Below, in pieces: positions 39,881 to 49,896 of a DNA stretch of 64,000 nucleotides; the stretch's first letter is position 1; each line of letters begins with the position of its first letter. The stretch is from Candidatus Altimarinota bacterium (lineage in GTDB: Bacteria; Cyanobacteriota; Cyanobacteriia; Cyanobacteriales; Microcystaceae). Under the pieces are notes generated by a model. The model had not been told where the DNA came from. It worked only from the letters and a program-made list of their open reading frames with translations, and ran no database searches. The DNA lies in the NCBI GenBank assembly GCA_012031035.1, contig JAAUUT010000006.1, positions 1-64,000 of the forward strand, written 5' to 3'. A program made the translations under genes and the position numbers.

Positions 39881-42733
39881 CTAATCGCTATTCACTAACA
39901 ATGCAACTGGAAAATGTTGAAACAGGTTTCCTATTGACAAATTAGTTTTTATGTGCATTTGGGAAATGGTATTTTTCCAGGCGAAGGACATTTCTGGGGG
40001 GAATTCGAGGCGCGTATCTTGCCAAACTTCTTCACCCAAAGGAGGCTTTCCTGGTTCGATAAGGCGCGTGAGAAAGCGAGGAGCAACGGCGATCGCAATT
40101 TTGTCTTCATATCGTCTGGCAAATGCGATAATATTCTCTGCAAATTTACCAGTTACGGTAAGGGGTTGATAGTCACCTTGCTCGAATAATTTTTGATCTT
40201 CTTTTCTGGCTTTCAGGAGTTGATAGGTTAGAAATAGCTTAATTTTACCGTCTTCTTGGGTAGCTAATAAGCTTTCTATGAGTTTTAAGAGATCCGAATT
40301 AGCTTTGAGTTGAAGAGCTTGCAAAAACGCGCGTCGTTTTTCGTAATCCACCGGACGGCGATTGTCGGGATCGACTAAGCTAAAATCCCATAATTCGCAA
40401 CCTTGATAAAGATCGGGCACGCCTGGGGAGGCATATTTTAATAAAACCTGTGATAATGAATTATAGATGCTATATTGGGCTACTTTTTTTTGAAAAGGAC
40501 GAAAGGCTTCTAAAAATTCGTTAGAGGAGAGAACGCGATCGACAAAAGTTAGATAGCCTTCCTCATAAGTGCTATCGGGTCGCAACCAAGCGGTATGTAC
40601 TTTAGCTTCGCGGACTGCTTTGATAACATAATCTTTGATGCGATCGCGAAATTCTGATAACTCTTCATCATTAAAAGGAAAAGCACCAATTAAGGTTTGA
40701 TAAAAGAAGTATTCATCATTTTTATCGGGAATCAAACGATCTTCCCTTGATAATTTATGTTGGCGGTTGATTGCATTCCACGTCCAAACTTGTTGCTCCC
40801 ATGTACCAGGCATTTCGGAGAGAATATTAATTCGCGATCGCATATCTTCGCCTCGTTTAGTATCGTGAGTAGCGGTTGCATTCATCGAATGAAGCCAGCG
40901 ATTTCCTTCGGAAGCGCTACGTCCAAAGGACGGGCTACGTCTTTCAGACGGGCTTCGCCAACGCCAACGCGGATCGCATCTTCTCAAATTATAAGCATGG
41001 AATTCATCGGGAGTAATGCCAAAAATACTAGGATTACCACCCACTTCATTGAGCGATAGCAGTCGGTTATAAATGTAGAGTAAGGTATCTTCTACCCCTT
41101 TTGCCATCAACGGTCCCGTTAACTGCTGGAATTTCATCACCCAATGCAATCGTTCGTCTTTTTGTGCGTCCGTGAGATAGGTTTCGTCTTCGCGCAATAA
41201 TAATGTTTGAATGAAATCGAGTTCTTTAATCAGTCTGGGAAGTTGTTGTTTAGATTTGGCGATCGCTCTGTTGATATAATTGCAATCGCACTCGCTAACC
41301 TCATGACTGTCAATATAGGTTCGATATACGGGAAATTGCGCTAAGACTTCAGCTAATGCTTGTTTTAAACCAACGATTGTAAAATCGCTTCCTTTTCGTG
41401 TTTGAGTAGCAATTTGTTTGAGATTTTGAGATAAGCGATCGAGATCGCCTGCTAAATTTTTCTCAACAATTAGATGTTTTTTCTCAGCTACGAGTTCTTC
41501 ATAATTAAGATTTTTGCTCGTAAATCGATGGTAGATTTCTTGCAGATTTTTTTCATTATTAGTTTTACAAAAAAGTCCATTAACATAGTTGAGAAAATCA
41601 TAGCCACTGGTTCCCTGAATTTGCCATTGGGAGGGTAAATCTTCTTTGAATTCTAAAATTTTTTCGACAAGAATATAAACATCTCCCATTTTTTCTTGCA
41701 GTCTTTCTAAATATTGAGTTGGGTGATACAGTCCATCGATATGATCGATCCGCAACCCAGTAAATTTTCCTTCGCTTACGAACTGTTCGATTAAAGCATG
41801 GGTTTTGTTAAAAACTTTTAGTTCTTCTACATTGACTGAGATTAGTTCGTTGACTGTAAAAAAGCGTCGATAGTTGATTTCTTCTGCGCCTACTTTCCAA
41901 AAACAGAGACGATAAAACTGATCGGACAGTAAACTATCTAATAGATTAAAGCTATCTGGATTTCCTGATTCTCCATTAAACACCTTAAGATTTTGCGCGA
42001 AGAATTCTTGAATTCGCTCGTTTTGCTGACAAAGTTCCCAAATCAAAGATTTAACAAAGGTGATTTGGTCGCTTCTTTCTCTTCCTTTTGTTTCTAAAGG
42101 GATACTTTTAATAAGATAAAGAATACCCAACAGCTTAATAAAATCGGGATTCTGTCTTCCAAGCGATCGCGTTAATTGTCCGAGGTTATGAGTAATAAAT
42201 TTTGCATAAGATTCAATCCTAACAGGTAATCGTAAACTAAAATAATTTACGCTTAATCCACTTTTATCATAGGCTAATTGAATCTCACCATTTTCTAAAC
42301 ACTCTCCATATAAATTGCCGAGTAGAGGGGCTAATATTTTTCCTTGAAAAACTTCTTCGACGCGCTCCCAATCGATATCAAAAAAATCAGAATAGATTGA
42401 TTCTCTTCCATTTTCTAAAATATCCATTAAAAAAGCATTTTGGCTATCGTATGCCATATGATTTGGCACAATATCTTGCAGCCATCCTATCTCTTTTTGT
42501 TGTAATTTACTAATCAATCTCTCAAATTGTTCTAGCGTTCCCAATTCAGGATTAATTTGTGTAGGATCGACCACATCATAACCGTGTGTACTTCCACTTC
42601 TTGCTTTAAAGATAGGAGAGGCATATAGATCTGAAATTCCTAAATCAGATAAATAATCAATAATTTCAATTGCTCTTTCAAAAGGAAACTTTTTATGAAA
42701 TTGAAGTCGATAAGTTGCAGTTGGAATTTTCAT
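39881..42733 (-). CDS. treY: Malto-oligosyltrehalose synthase
   Basis: TreY turns the reducing end of maltodextrins into a trehalosyl end by intramolecular transglycosylation; it is step one of the TreY-TreZ pathway. At 950 residues it contains the GH13 motifs: DIVPNHMAYDSQN near the start, FTGLRIDHIDGLYHPTQYL (nucleophile region), SATATHDTKRGEDMRSR-type NATATHDTKRGEDMRSR, and SPGVPDLYQGCELWDFSLVDPDNRRPVDY near the end. Between RRCDPRW and HSMNATATHD an in-frame extra segment of about 20 residues (SPSERRSPSFGRSASEGN) is translated from a repeat at about 40900-40970. It sits in a loop just before a conserved motif. The gene lies 171 bases after treZ on the same strand. Confidence 0.95.
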   Translation of the reverse strand: MKIPTATYRLQFHKKFPFERAIEIIDYLSDLGISDLYASPIFKARSGSTHGYDVVDPTQINPELGTLEQFERLISKLQQKEIGWLQDIVPNHMAYDSQNAFLMDILENGRESIYSDFFDIDWERVEEVFQGKILAPLLGNLYGECLENGEIQLAYDKSGLSVNYFSLRLPVRIESYAKFITHNLGQLTRSLGRQNPDFIKLLGILYLIKSIPLETKGRERSDQITFVKSLIWELCQQNERIQEFFAQNLKVFNGESGNPDSFNLLDSLLSDQFYRLCFWKVGAEEINYRRFFTVNELISVNVEELKVFNKTHALIEQFVSEGKFTGLRIDHIDGLYHPTQYLERLQEKMGDVYILVEKILEFKEDLPSQWQIQGTSGYDFLNYVNGLFCKTNNEKNLQEIYHRFTSKNLNYEELVAEKKHLIVEKNLAGDLDRLSQNLKQIATQTRKGSDFTIVGLKQALAEVLAQFPVYRTYIDSHEVSECDCNYINRAIAKSKQQLPRLIKELDFIQTLLLREDETYLTDAQKDERLHWVMKFQQLTGPLMAKGVEDTLLYIYNRLLSLNEVGGNPSIFGITPDEFHAYNLRRCDPRWRWRSPSERRSPSFGRSASEGNRWLHSMNATATHDTKRGEDMRSRINILSEMPGTWEQQVWTWNAINRQHKLSREDRLIPDKNDEYFFYQTLIGAFPFNDEELSEFRDRIKDYVIKAVREAKVHTAWLRPDSTYEEGYLTFVDRVLSSNEFLEAFRPFQKKVAQYSIYNSLSQVLLKYASPGVPDLYQGCELWDFSLVDPDNRRPVDYEKRRAFLQALQLKANSDLLKLIESLLATQEDGKIKLFLTYQLLKARKEDQKLFEQGDYQPLTVTGKFAENIIAFARRYEDKIAIAVAPRFLTRLIEPGKPPLGEEVWQDTRLEFPPEMSFAWKNTISQMHIKTNLSIGNLFQHFPVALLVNSD
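40900..40970. repeat. Palindromic repeat inserted in-frame in treY
   Basis: This segment contains nested inverted motifs (ccttcggaagcg, gctacgtccaaaggacgggc, gtctttcagacgggc) and is rich in Ser/Arg codons, unlike the flanks. It looks like a cyanobacterial interspersed palindromic repeat that has kept the reading frame open. Confidence 0.6.
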
Positions 42734-42904
42734 AATAATGTAATTGAATGATTATAAATTAATGGATTATGTGAATCAAATCGGTACAAACTGCGCATTG
42801 AATCTATCAATTCTCTGCAAACTCATAATCAACTAAAAGCCTCTCTTTATTTCTCCGTGCCTCTGTGACTCTGTGCGAGACAAAAAATAGATTAATAGTT
42901 AGGT

Positions 42905-44727
42905 TTAAGATTGATATAAAACGATACTTTTCGCTTGAATAGTAACCGATTTATTGGGAACTAATTGTTCTGGCATAGTAGCACCAGATCCCATCCATTT
43001 ACTATCCGAAGAATCGAGTAATTTTTTCCAGTTAATATTGGAGGTATCTATTTTACAAGTTACAGCGCGATCGCTAAAGTTCAAAATATAAAATACTCGC
43101 TCTTGTTCGTAGTAGCGATTGATTAAAATTAATTTATCCGATTCATTGCTAGATACATTAAGCGCTTTGTTATCTAGCCTTTTTAAAACGGGATGTTCGC
43201 GGCGCAAGCGAATAAGCGTTTGATAAAACTCCCAGAGAACTTTATGCTTACCTTCTTTTTGTTTTTCCCACTCTAGCTTACATTTATTAAAAGCATCGGG
43301 AGATTGCGGATCGTAAGCTTGACCTTGATATCCTGTCTTTTCAAATTCTTCTTGCTTTCCTCTTCTAACGGCTTGAATTAATTCTTCATCCGAATGACTA
43401 ATAAAATAAAAAAATGGTGTATTTTCGCCATATTCTTCTCCCATAAATAGGAGGGGAATATAAGGCGATAAAAGAATGGTTGCTGCTGCTAACTTTAATC
43501 CTTCAAATGAGGTTATTTGACTTAATCTTTCCCCTAAGATTCGATTGCCTACTTGGTCGTGATTTTGAGAAGCAACCAGAAACTTGTGAGCGGGTTCATC
43601 AATTGAAGAATTCCCATGACGGCGTTTGCGATCGCGCGAATATTGTCCCGAATAAATAAACCCTTCGCGCAACGACTTTTCTAAATCTTGAAGACGACCA
43701 AAATCTTGATAGTAGCCGTGTAATTCACCAGTTATTAATGTATGTAATGCGTGATGAAAATCATCACACCATTGACAATCAATTCCATATCCGCCTTGTT
43801 TTTTGAACGAATAACGCGCGCGTCATTTAAATCGCTTTCAGCAGTAAGATAATATTTTCTTCCCTGCTGTTGAGAAAATGCCTCAACTCTTTCGGCTAAT
43901 TCTTCCAAAAAATGTTTGACGCTAAGATCGTAAATGCCTTGAATCGCATCCAATCTTAGAGCATCAATGTGGTAATTTTGCAACCAATATAAAGCATTAT
44001 TAAGAAAATATTCCCGTACTCCATCGCAATAGGCATCGTCGTAATTGATAGCATCGCCCCAAATTGGATGATATTTTGAAGTAAAGTAGGGCCCAAAACT
44101 ACCTAAATAATTGCCTTCTGGCCCAAGGTGATTGTAGACGACATCTAAGACAACTGCGATTCCTTCTTGATGGCAAGCATCAACCAACTTTTTTAACCCA
44201 TCGGGGCCGCCATAAGAATTTTGTACCGCATAAGGATATACCCCATCGTAACCCCAGTTGCGATCGCCAGAAAATTGAGCTACGGGCATGATTTCAATTG
44301 CAGTAATTCCCAATTCTTTTAAGCGAGACAAACGGGGAATCACTGCTTCAAAAGTACCTTCTTTTGTAAAAGTACCGATATGAAGTTCGTAGATAATCAT
44401 CTCCTCTAAAGGAATGCCAGACCAAACCTCATCTGTCCACGAAAATGTTTGATGGTCTATCACTTGAGAAGGATTGTGTACGCCTTCTGGTTGAAAATTG
44501 GATGCAGGATCGGGAAATTCGCTTTCACCATTAAGCTGATACAAATAGCGCGTACCAGGTTCAATTTCTGTTGCAATTACCTGCCAATACCCGTTTCCTA
44601 TCGGTTTCAGGGGTAACAATTTTTCTGGTTCAGAAACGATTTTAACAGCTACTTGTGCGAGCAAAGGTGCCCAAACGGTAAACTGACAGCGAGAATTGCC
44701 TAAATAACGAGCGCCAACATTAATCAT
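42905..44727 (-). pseudogene. treZ: Malto-oligosyltrehalose trehalohydrolase, frameshifted
   Basis: TreZ releases trehalose from the product of TreY. The first frame (from ATG 44727) holds the N-terminal beta-sandwich (GNSRCQFTVWAPLLAQVAVK) and GH13 core motifs VVLDVVYNHLGPEGNY, ALRLDAIQGIYD and the conserved NWGYDGVYPYAVQNSYGGP. It ends at 43735. The protein continues one base out of phase (KQGGYGIDCQWCDDFHHALH, then the 43672-42905 frame with HDQVGNR and LLFMGEEYGENTPF). Adding one A to the A6 run (T6 on the plus strand, 43797-43802) gives 607 residues, the family length. The break is most likely artefactual since treY beside it is intact. Confidence 0.9.
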
Positions 44728-45059
44728 TCAGTGACTTTACCTTTTAGATCGATCGCGCTTTAAGGCTCAATCATCTTTAAGCAAGAATTACCCAAGCTCG
44801 ACAATTAAAGCTGGATATATAGAATCAAAAATTGCACGTCTTTTTCATCCTCCTTTGGTCAGGTTGCTGCTATTGTCATATAAATTACTTCAATCCTTGT
44901 TCGCCGCTACATAACTTAATTATGTAAAAATTGACAACCTAGTTGTTTTTATATACGCTGACTGGATTCCAATCAGCGTATTTAGTTATGTAAAGTTTTT
45001 GTGGCTTTTGTCGGCTTAAGTTATGATTAAAGTAAGGTTAATCGAGCGGAAAATTACTG
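44728..45059. other. Divergent spacer between treZ and the PEP-CTERM esterase
   Basis: About 330 bases with no gene. A strong hairpin with 12-bp arms and one mismatch (tacgctgactgg / ccaatcagcgta, 44954-44980) lies in the probable leader of the esterase gene, 80 bases before its ATG. Promoters for both genes must be here, but no clear boxes are recognised. Confidence 0.45.
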
Positions 45060-46193
45060 ATGAAAAAAATGCAATTAACACTCACAGGGAAACTATCGAT
45101 AGCTTTTGCTAGCAGCACTATTGCGATTGGAACTCTAGTAGTTATGCCAGTTGAAGCCGCCAACTTAAATTTGGATGGAATGTATGTTTTTGGCGGCAGC
45201 CTATCTGATGTCAATAACAGTTTCAATGCAACCGGAGGAGCTATTCCTGCCCCTCCATTTTTCTCTCGCGGTCGTCTTACTAACGGTAGAGTTTGGGTAG
45301 AACATCTCGCTGATGAGTTGGGATTGAACCCAACCCCTTCAACCGAAATCAATCCCCTCAATCCTCCCAAGGAAGGAATTAACTTTGCGTTTGGGGGAGT
45401 AACAACGGGCGATAAAAGTATTGTTCCAGGATTGCCGGGATTGAAACAGCAGCTTGAAGGTTTTGTCGGTTCGCTAAAAGGTCAGCCGGCCGACCCTAAT
45501 GCACTTTACATCGTCGATGGTGCTGCGGCGGCTAATGATTACTTGGGTGGTTTTTCTAAAACGCCCGTTCAACCTGTGGCTAATATTTTAAATGCTGCGC
45601 GACTGCTAGCCGACTCAGGGGCGCGCAATATTTTAGTAGTCAATATGCCAAGTTTAGACCAAACGCCTATCGGTCGCCAAACTGACCCTGTAACCCTTGG
45701 ACTTATCAGCAGAATGCACAATAGGGCACTATCAAGAGGATTAAAAAAATTAGAGAAAACTCGTCCCCAAACTAACTTTATCTCTTTTAATCTGAATGGT
45801 TTATTTCAACAAGCGATCGCCAATCCAAATGCTTTTGGGATCAAAAATGTTACTGATAGCTGCACTAATACTAATCTCTACGATCCCTCAGCTTTTCCTT
45901 TAGATCCCAGCAAATTAACTGTTTGTAAACAACCAAAAGATTATCTCTTTTGGGATAGCATCCATCCAACCGCGCATATGCACAAGGTTATTGCAGACTC
46001 TGCCTACGAAATTCTTAGCGAAGAACTAGAGGAAAAAAAAATATCGGCGCTTTCTGCTACTACTGAAGAAGTTTCTAATTCCAAAGGAACTTCCGTTCCT
46101 GAACCTACTTCAGTTTTAGGGCTGTTTGCTTTTGGATTTCTTGGTAGTTTTTCATCGATCAAACATCACTTAAGGCGACCAAAAGTTTTGTAA
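45060..46193 (+). CDS. SGNH/GDSL-type esterase with PEP-CTERM anchor
   Basis: A secreted lipase/esterase-like hydrolase. The 377 residues begin with a signal peptide (LTGKLSIAFASSTIAIGTLVVMPVEA). The block I motif reads YVFGGSLSDVNNS, in which the Asp of GDSL is Gly while the catalytic Ser is kept. VDGAAAANDY takes the place of block III (GxND), and DSIHPTAHMH near the end supplies the Asp-His pair. The C-terminus is a PEP-CTERM sorting signal: SVPEPTSVLGLFAFGFLGSF followed by basic residues. Such proteins are processed by exosortase and linked to extracellular matrix. The substrate is unknown and the enzyme may be weak or specialised because of the Gly change. Confidence 0.9.
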   Translation: MKKMQLTLTGKLSIAFASSTIAIGTLVVMPVEAANLNLDGMYVFGGSLSDVNNSFNATGGAIPAPPFFSRGRLTNGRVWVEHLADELGLNPTPSTEINPLNPPKEGINFAFGGVTTGDKSIVPGLPGLKQQLEGFVGSLKGQPADPNALYIVDGAAAANDYLGGFSKTPVQPVANILNAARLLADSGARNILVVNMPSLDQTPIGRQTDPVTLGLISRMHNRALSRGLKKLEKTRPQTNFISFNLNGLFQQAIANPNAFGIKNVTDSCTNTNLYDPSAFPLDPSKLTVCKQPKDYLFWDSIHPTAHMHKVIADSAYEILSEELEEKKISALSATTEEVSNSKGTSVPEPTSVLGLFAFGFLGSFSSIKHHLRRPKVL

Positions 46194-46258
46194 CTCTATA
46201 TGCACTGCGATCGCTTTAAATATTGCGATCGCATTTACTAAATCATAATATTTAAACA

Positions 46259-46540
46259 ATGCGCTATAAAAACATTGAGAAATTTTACTGCCCCCACTGT
46301 CAAAAACGTCTTTGGAATTTAGGAGCGACTCAAACTTATAAAGTTATCTTTACAACAAAATTAATTCGAGTCCAATTCTATTATCAATTTGAAGAGTTTT
46401 TTTGTGAAGAACATGGAAAAATGAAACTTGATATTATTAAAGGCTTTAACAAACAATCGATTCCTTCGGCCTTAAAGATTCGCTTGTCTCATTCTAAACT
46501 TGAGAGCAAGCAAAAATTAAAGTTAAAGCAAGTTAAATGA
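46259..46540 (+). CDS. Small zinc-ribbon-like protein
   Basis: A 93-residue basic protein. The N-terminus contains FYCPHCQKRLWNLG and a second metal-type site FFCEEHGK about 45 residues later, which together could bind one zinc ion as a treble-clef or ribbon. The C-terminus is Lys/Ser-rich (SHSKLESKQKLKLKQVK). Such small ribbons often bind nucleic acid or serve as protein adaptors. I do not recognise a named family. It is followed after 95 bases by the methyltransferase-like gene, on the same strand. Confidence 0.65.
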   Translation: MRYKNIEKFYCPHCQKRLWNLGATQTYKVIFTTKLIRVQFYYQFEEFFCEEHGKMKLDIIKGFNKQSIPSALKIRLSHSKLESKQKLKLKQVK

Positions 46541-46635
46541 AATTATTTACCAAACAACCTACAAACTTACCAATACAATCTTTTTTTACCTTAAAAAATA
46601 GTTACTCTATTTTACTTTTTAAAAGATAAACCAAA

Positions 46636-47172
46636 ATGAAACCGAGAGAATTCGAGCGAATTTTTCAATTAAATGATGCGATCGGCGATTTTTTGACAGA
46701 ACAAATCGCATCAGAATGTAAGACAAGCCAATTTTTCGATAAAACTGTTGATACTTGGGTAAAAAAACAAGAGCAGACAGAACAGTTTAATTTAGCAGGC
46801 ACTTGCATAGCACCTTGCCAACACTTTCAAACAATCTTAGCAATTAGCCACTTGCACGACGATCGCATTCCCGATCTTTTAAAAGGGATTACCTGCGAGA
46901 CATACTATGCAATTTGCATCGGCGAAGGAATGCTGCGATGGTTGCTAAAATGCCAGCAAAAAAATTTAAATATTATCCCTTCAACCGAACTAACTACACT
47001 TTTTCTACCTTTGATTCGACTTCCATTAGAAAATGAATCTATCGATCTAGTAATTACTAGTCATACTGGGATTTACGAACAAAATGAAGAATCTAAGATT
47101 CTATTTTCAGAAATCTATCGCATCCTCAAACCCGAAGGGATTGCAATTCTCGATCGATGCGATAAAAACTAA
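46636..47172 (+). CDS. Methyltransferase-like protein
   Basis: A 178-residue protein. The C-terminal part has methyltransferase-type order: LPLENESIDLVITSHTG (motif II-like), then FSEIYRILKPEGIAIL (the conserved RxLKPGG strand-helix). The glycine-rich SAM motif I is not clear; CIGEGMLRWLL is a degenerate candidate. The N-terminal half is helical with cysteines (ACTCIAPCQHF-like TCIAPCQHFQT). It may be an inactive or divergent methyltransferase. It sits upstream of acs with a 199-base gap. Confidence 0.55.
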   Translation: MKPREFERIFQLNDAIGDFLTEQIASECKTSQFFDKTVDTWVKKQEQTEQFNLAGTCIAPCQHFQTILAISHLHDDRIPDLLKGITCETYYAICIGEGMLRWLLKCQQKNLNIIPSTELTTLFLPLIRLPLENESIDLVITSHTGIYEQNEESKILFSEIYRILKPEGIAILDRCDKN

Positions 47173-47371
47173 ATCGGATTGGCTCGAACTAACCGAGCAT
47201 AAAATACATTTAAAATTTTGAAATCCGCCTTAAGATAGTAAGTTATGTAAATTACCTAAAAAAGAATTGCTATATTACAAATTCCTACTTGAATTAATGA
47301 AAAGTGCGATTTTTTGCGAAGATCGGAGTTCAGAATGGAGTTGAATTTCTACCACGAGTCGCAAGGTTATT

Positions 47372-49342
47372 ATGTCGCAAACAACCATCGAATCGATCCT
47401 TCAGGAGAAGCGTCTATTCTCTCCTCCCGCCGAGTTTTCTCAACAGGCTTATGTCAGAAGCGTTAGAGAATACGAACAACTCTACGACAAAGCTAAAGCC
47501 AATCCAGAAAGATTTTGGGCAGAACTAGCCGAACAGGAATTAGATTGGTTTCAGAAATGGGATACCGTTCTTGACTGGCAACCGCCCTTTGCCAAATGGT
47601 TTGTTAACGGAAAGATAAATATTTCCTTTAACTGCCTCGATAGACATTTAACAACGTGGCGCAAAAATAAAGCCGCCTTAATTTGGGAAGGAGAACCAGG
47701 AGATTCGCGCACGTTGACCTATGCACAACTGCATCGCGAAGTCTGCCAATTTGCCAATACCATGAAACAGTTAGGCGTTCAAAAAGGCGATCGCGTTGGG
47801 ATATATATGCCCATGATTCCCGAAGCCGCGATCGCCATGCTAGCTTGTGCTAGAATTGGCGCGCCCCATAGCGTTGTTTTTGGCGGTTTTAGCGCCGAAG
47901 CCCTCAAAGATAGACTCGTAGACGCGCAGGCAAAGTTGGTCATTACCGCAGATGGCGGCTACCGCAAAGATAATATCATTCCCCTCAAAGAACAAGTCGA
48001 TCGCGCCCTCGCCGACAACGGCGTTCCCAGCGTACAAAATGTCCTCGTCGTACAGCGTACCAAACAACAAATCCACATGGAACCAGGGCGCGACCATTGG
48101 TGGCACGATCTCCAACAAGGCGCATCGGCAGATTGTCCCGCCGAACCAATGGATAGCGAAGATTTACTCTTCATTCTCTACACTAGCGGCAGTACGGGTA
48201 CGCCCAAGGGAGTCGTCCACACGACTGGAGGTTATAACCTCTACACCCACATGACAACCAAATGGCTTTTCGACCTCAAAGATACCGATGTTTATTGGTG
48301 TACGGCCGATGTTGGTTGGATCACGGGTCACAGCTATATCGTTTACGGCCCTCTATCCAACGGCGCAACCAGTCTCATGTATGAAGGCGTTCCCCGTCCT
48401 TCCAATCCTGGCTGTTTTTGGGATGTTATAGAAAAATACGGCGTAAATATCTTTTACACCGCGCCGACAGCCATTCGGACGTTTATTAAAATGGGCGAAC
48501 ACTTGCCCAAAGCTAGAGATTTATCCTCTCTGCGCCTATTGGGTACGGTTGGCGAACCGATTAACCCCGAAGCTTGGGTATGGTATCACCGTATCATTGG
48601 CAACGAACGATGTCCAATTGTCGATACGTGGTGGCAAACAGAAACTGGGGGTCATATGATTGCACCCTTCCCAGGGGCAATTCCGACTAAACCGGGTTCG
48701 GCAACTCGTCCTTTTCCCGGCATTATTGCCGATGTCGTAGACTTAGACGGCAATCCTGTCAGCGGAGAAGAAGGCGGATATTTAGTTATCAAACATCCTT
48801 GGCCTGGGATGCTGCGTAATGTGTACGGCAATCCCGAACGCTACCGCAGCACTTATTGGGAACATATTGCCCCCAGAGACGGGCAATATTTTTACTTTGC
48901 TGGCGATGGGGCCAGAAAGGATGAAGATGGCTATTTCTGGGTCATGGGTCGCGTCGATGACGTGATTAGCGTTTCCGGTCATCGTTTGGGAACAATGGAA
49001 GTTGAATCGGCCCTCGTCTCTCACCCGTCGGTTGCTGAGGCAGCAGTAGTCGGAAAACCCGATGAAGTAATGGGCGAGTCGATCTTTGCTTTTGTTACTC
49101 TAGAAGGTAACTATAGTCCTAGCGATACGTTGATCGACGAACTTAAAAAACACGTTGTTAAAGAGATAGGTGCGATCGCGCGTCCGGGAGAAATTCGCTT
49201 TACCGATGCTTTGCCTAAAACTCGTTCCGGCAAGATTATGCGTCGTTTGTTGCGCAATATCGCAGCCGGACAAGAAGTTGCTGGCGATACTTCTACTTTA
49301 GAAGATCGCAGCGTTCTCGATAAATTGCGCGGCGGAGCTTAA
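47372..49342 (+). CDS. acs: Acetyl-CoA synthetase
   Basis: Acs makes acetyl-CoA from acetate, ATP and CoA in two steps through acetyl-AMP. The 656 residues carry the adenylation signatures [21 protein letters not shown] (P-loop), WWQTETGG and the catalytic Lys in [16 protein letters not shown] near the C-terminus; that Lys is the usual acetylation target. N-terminal [19 protein letters not shown] and [18 protein letters not shown] are also standard. ATG 47372 matches the family N-terminus. A strong 13-bp dyad follows at 49354-49392. The enzyme lets this cyanobacterium reuse acetate. Confidence 0.97.
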   Translation: MSQTTIESILQEKRLFSPPAEFSQQAYVRSVREYEQLYDKAKANPERFWAELAEQELDWFQKWDTVLDWQPPFAKWFVNGKINISFNCLDRHLTTWRKNKAALIWEGEPGDSRTLTYAQLHREVCQFANTMKQLGVQKGDRVGIYMPMIPEAAIAMLACARIGAPHSVVFGGFSAEALKDRLVDAQAKLVITADGGYRKDNIIPLKEQVDRALADNGVPSVQNVLVVQRTKQQIHMEPGRDHWWHDLQQGASADCPAEPMDSEDLLFILYTSGSTGTPKGVVHTTGGYNLYTHMTTKWLFDLKDTDVYWCTADVGWITGHSYIVYGPLSNGATSLMYEGVPRPSNPGCFWDVIEKYGVNIFYTAPTAIRTFIKMGEHLPKARDLSSLRLLGTVGEPINPEAWVWYHRIIGNERCPIVDTWWQTETGGHMIAPFPGAIPTKPGSATRPFPGIIADVVDLDGNPVSGEEGGYLVIKHPWPGMLRNVYGNPERYRSTYWEHIAPRDGQYFYFAGDGARKDEDGYFWVMGRVDDVISVSGHRLGTMEVESALVSHPSVAEAAVVGKPDEVMGESIFAFVTLEGNYSPSDTLIDELKKHVVKEIGAIARPGEIRFTDALPKTRSGKIMRRLLRNIAAGQEVAGDTSTLEDRSVLDKLRGGA

Positions 49343-49344
49343 AT

Positions 49345-49392
49345 CAGTTATCAATTATCAGTTATCAGTTATACGCCTTGATAACTGATAAT
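49345..49392. terminator. CAGTTAT heptamer repeat forming a 13-bp hairpin after acs
   Basis: Four heptamer units (cagttat/caattat, 49345-49372) followed by a perfect arm match (attatcagttatc at 49354-49366 with gataactgataat at 49380-49392). The repeat thus makes a strong hairpin just past the acs stop, with no T-run. Confidence 0.45.
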
Positions 49393-49524
49393 TAGATATT
49401 GACAAGTACAATTATTCACCAAAAAATTTTAATTTTTATTACAAACTTTTGGTAAATCCTTTAAGAAAAACTCTTATTTTCGATGCGATCGCCAATCTTA
49501 TCAAAACTACAAACTTGATTAACA

Positions 49525-49848
49525 ATGAAACTAAAAATTGTTCAAAATTACGATGCCAACTTTACCTTAGAACCCACAGCTAAAGAAACACTATTTGGTT
49601 TATTAACCAACGAAAGCTTTCTTCAACAAGTCAGCCAACAAGCACAAAGTTCATCCGTAGAATTTACCGAATTATTGTTTCAACCCGTTCCTTATAGCTT
49701 ATCTACGCCTAAAGGAATGCCCCCTCAATTCGAGCAATATCATAATAGTGAGGATTATCTTATTATCAATATTCCTCCTAATTTTATGTTCAAAGCCAAA
49801 ATTTTTAACCCCAATCGTTTGTGTGCGATTTATCGTAAATCATCATAA
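49525..49848 (+). CDS. Hypothetical protein, 107 residues
   Basis: A soluble, slightly hydrophilic protein: MKLKIVQNYDANFTLEPTAK, LFGLLTNESFLQQVSQQAQS, then the proline-rich PVPYSLSTPKGMPPQFEQYH and NIPPNFMFKAKIFNP. There is no signal, membrane span or Cys. I do not recognise the family. It lies 48 bases upstream of the GIY-YIG-like gene on the same strand, so the two could be co-transcribed. Confidence 0.55.
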   Translation: MKLKIVQNYDANFTLEPTAKETLFGLLTNESFLQQVSQQAQSSSVEFTELLFQPVPYSLSTPKGMPPQFEQYHNSEDYLIINIPPNFMFKAKIFNPNRLCAIYRKSS

Positions 49849-49896
49849 ACGATCGCGATTTTATTCAAGATTAAAATAATAAAATTAGTAATTTTC

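Noticed and set aside
47304-47528. 74-codon ORF overlapping the start of acs
   Set aside because: Arg/Ser-rich out-of-frame reading of acs; no start signal.
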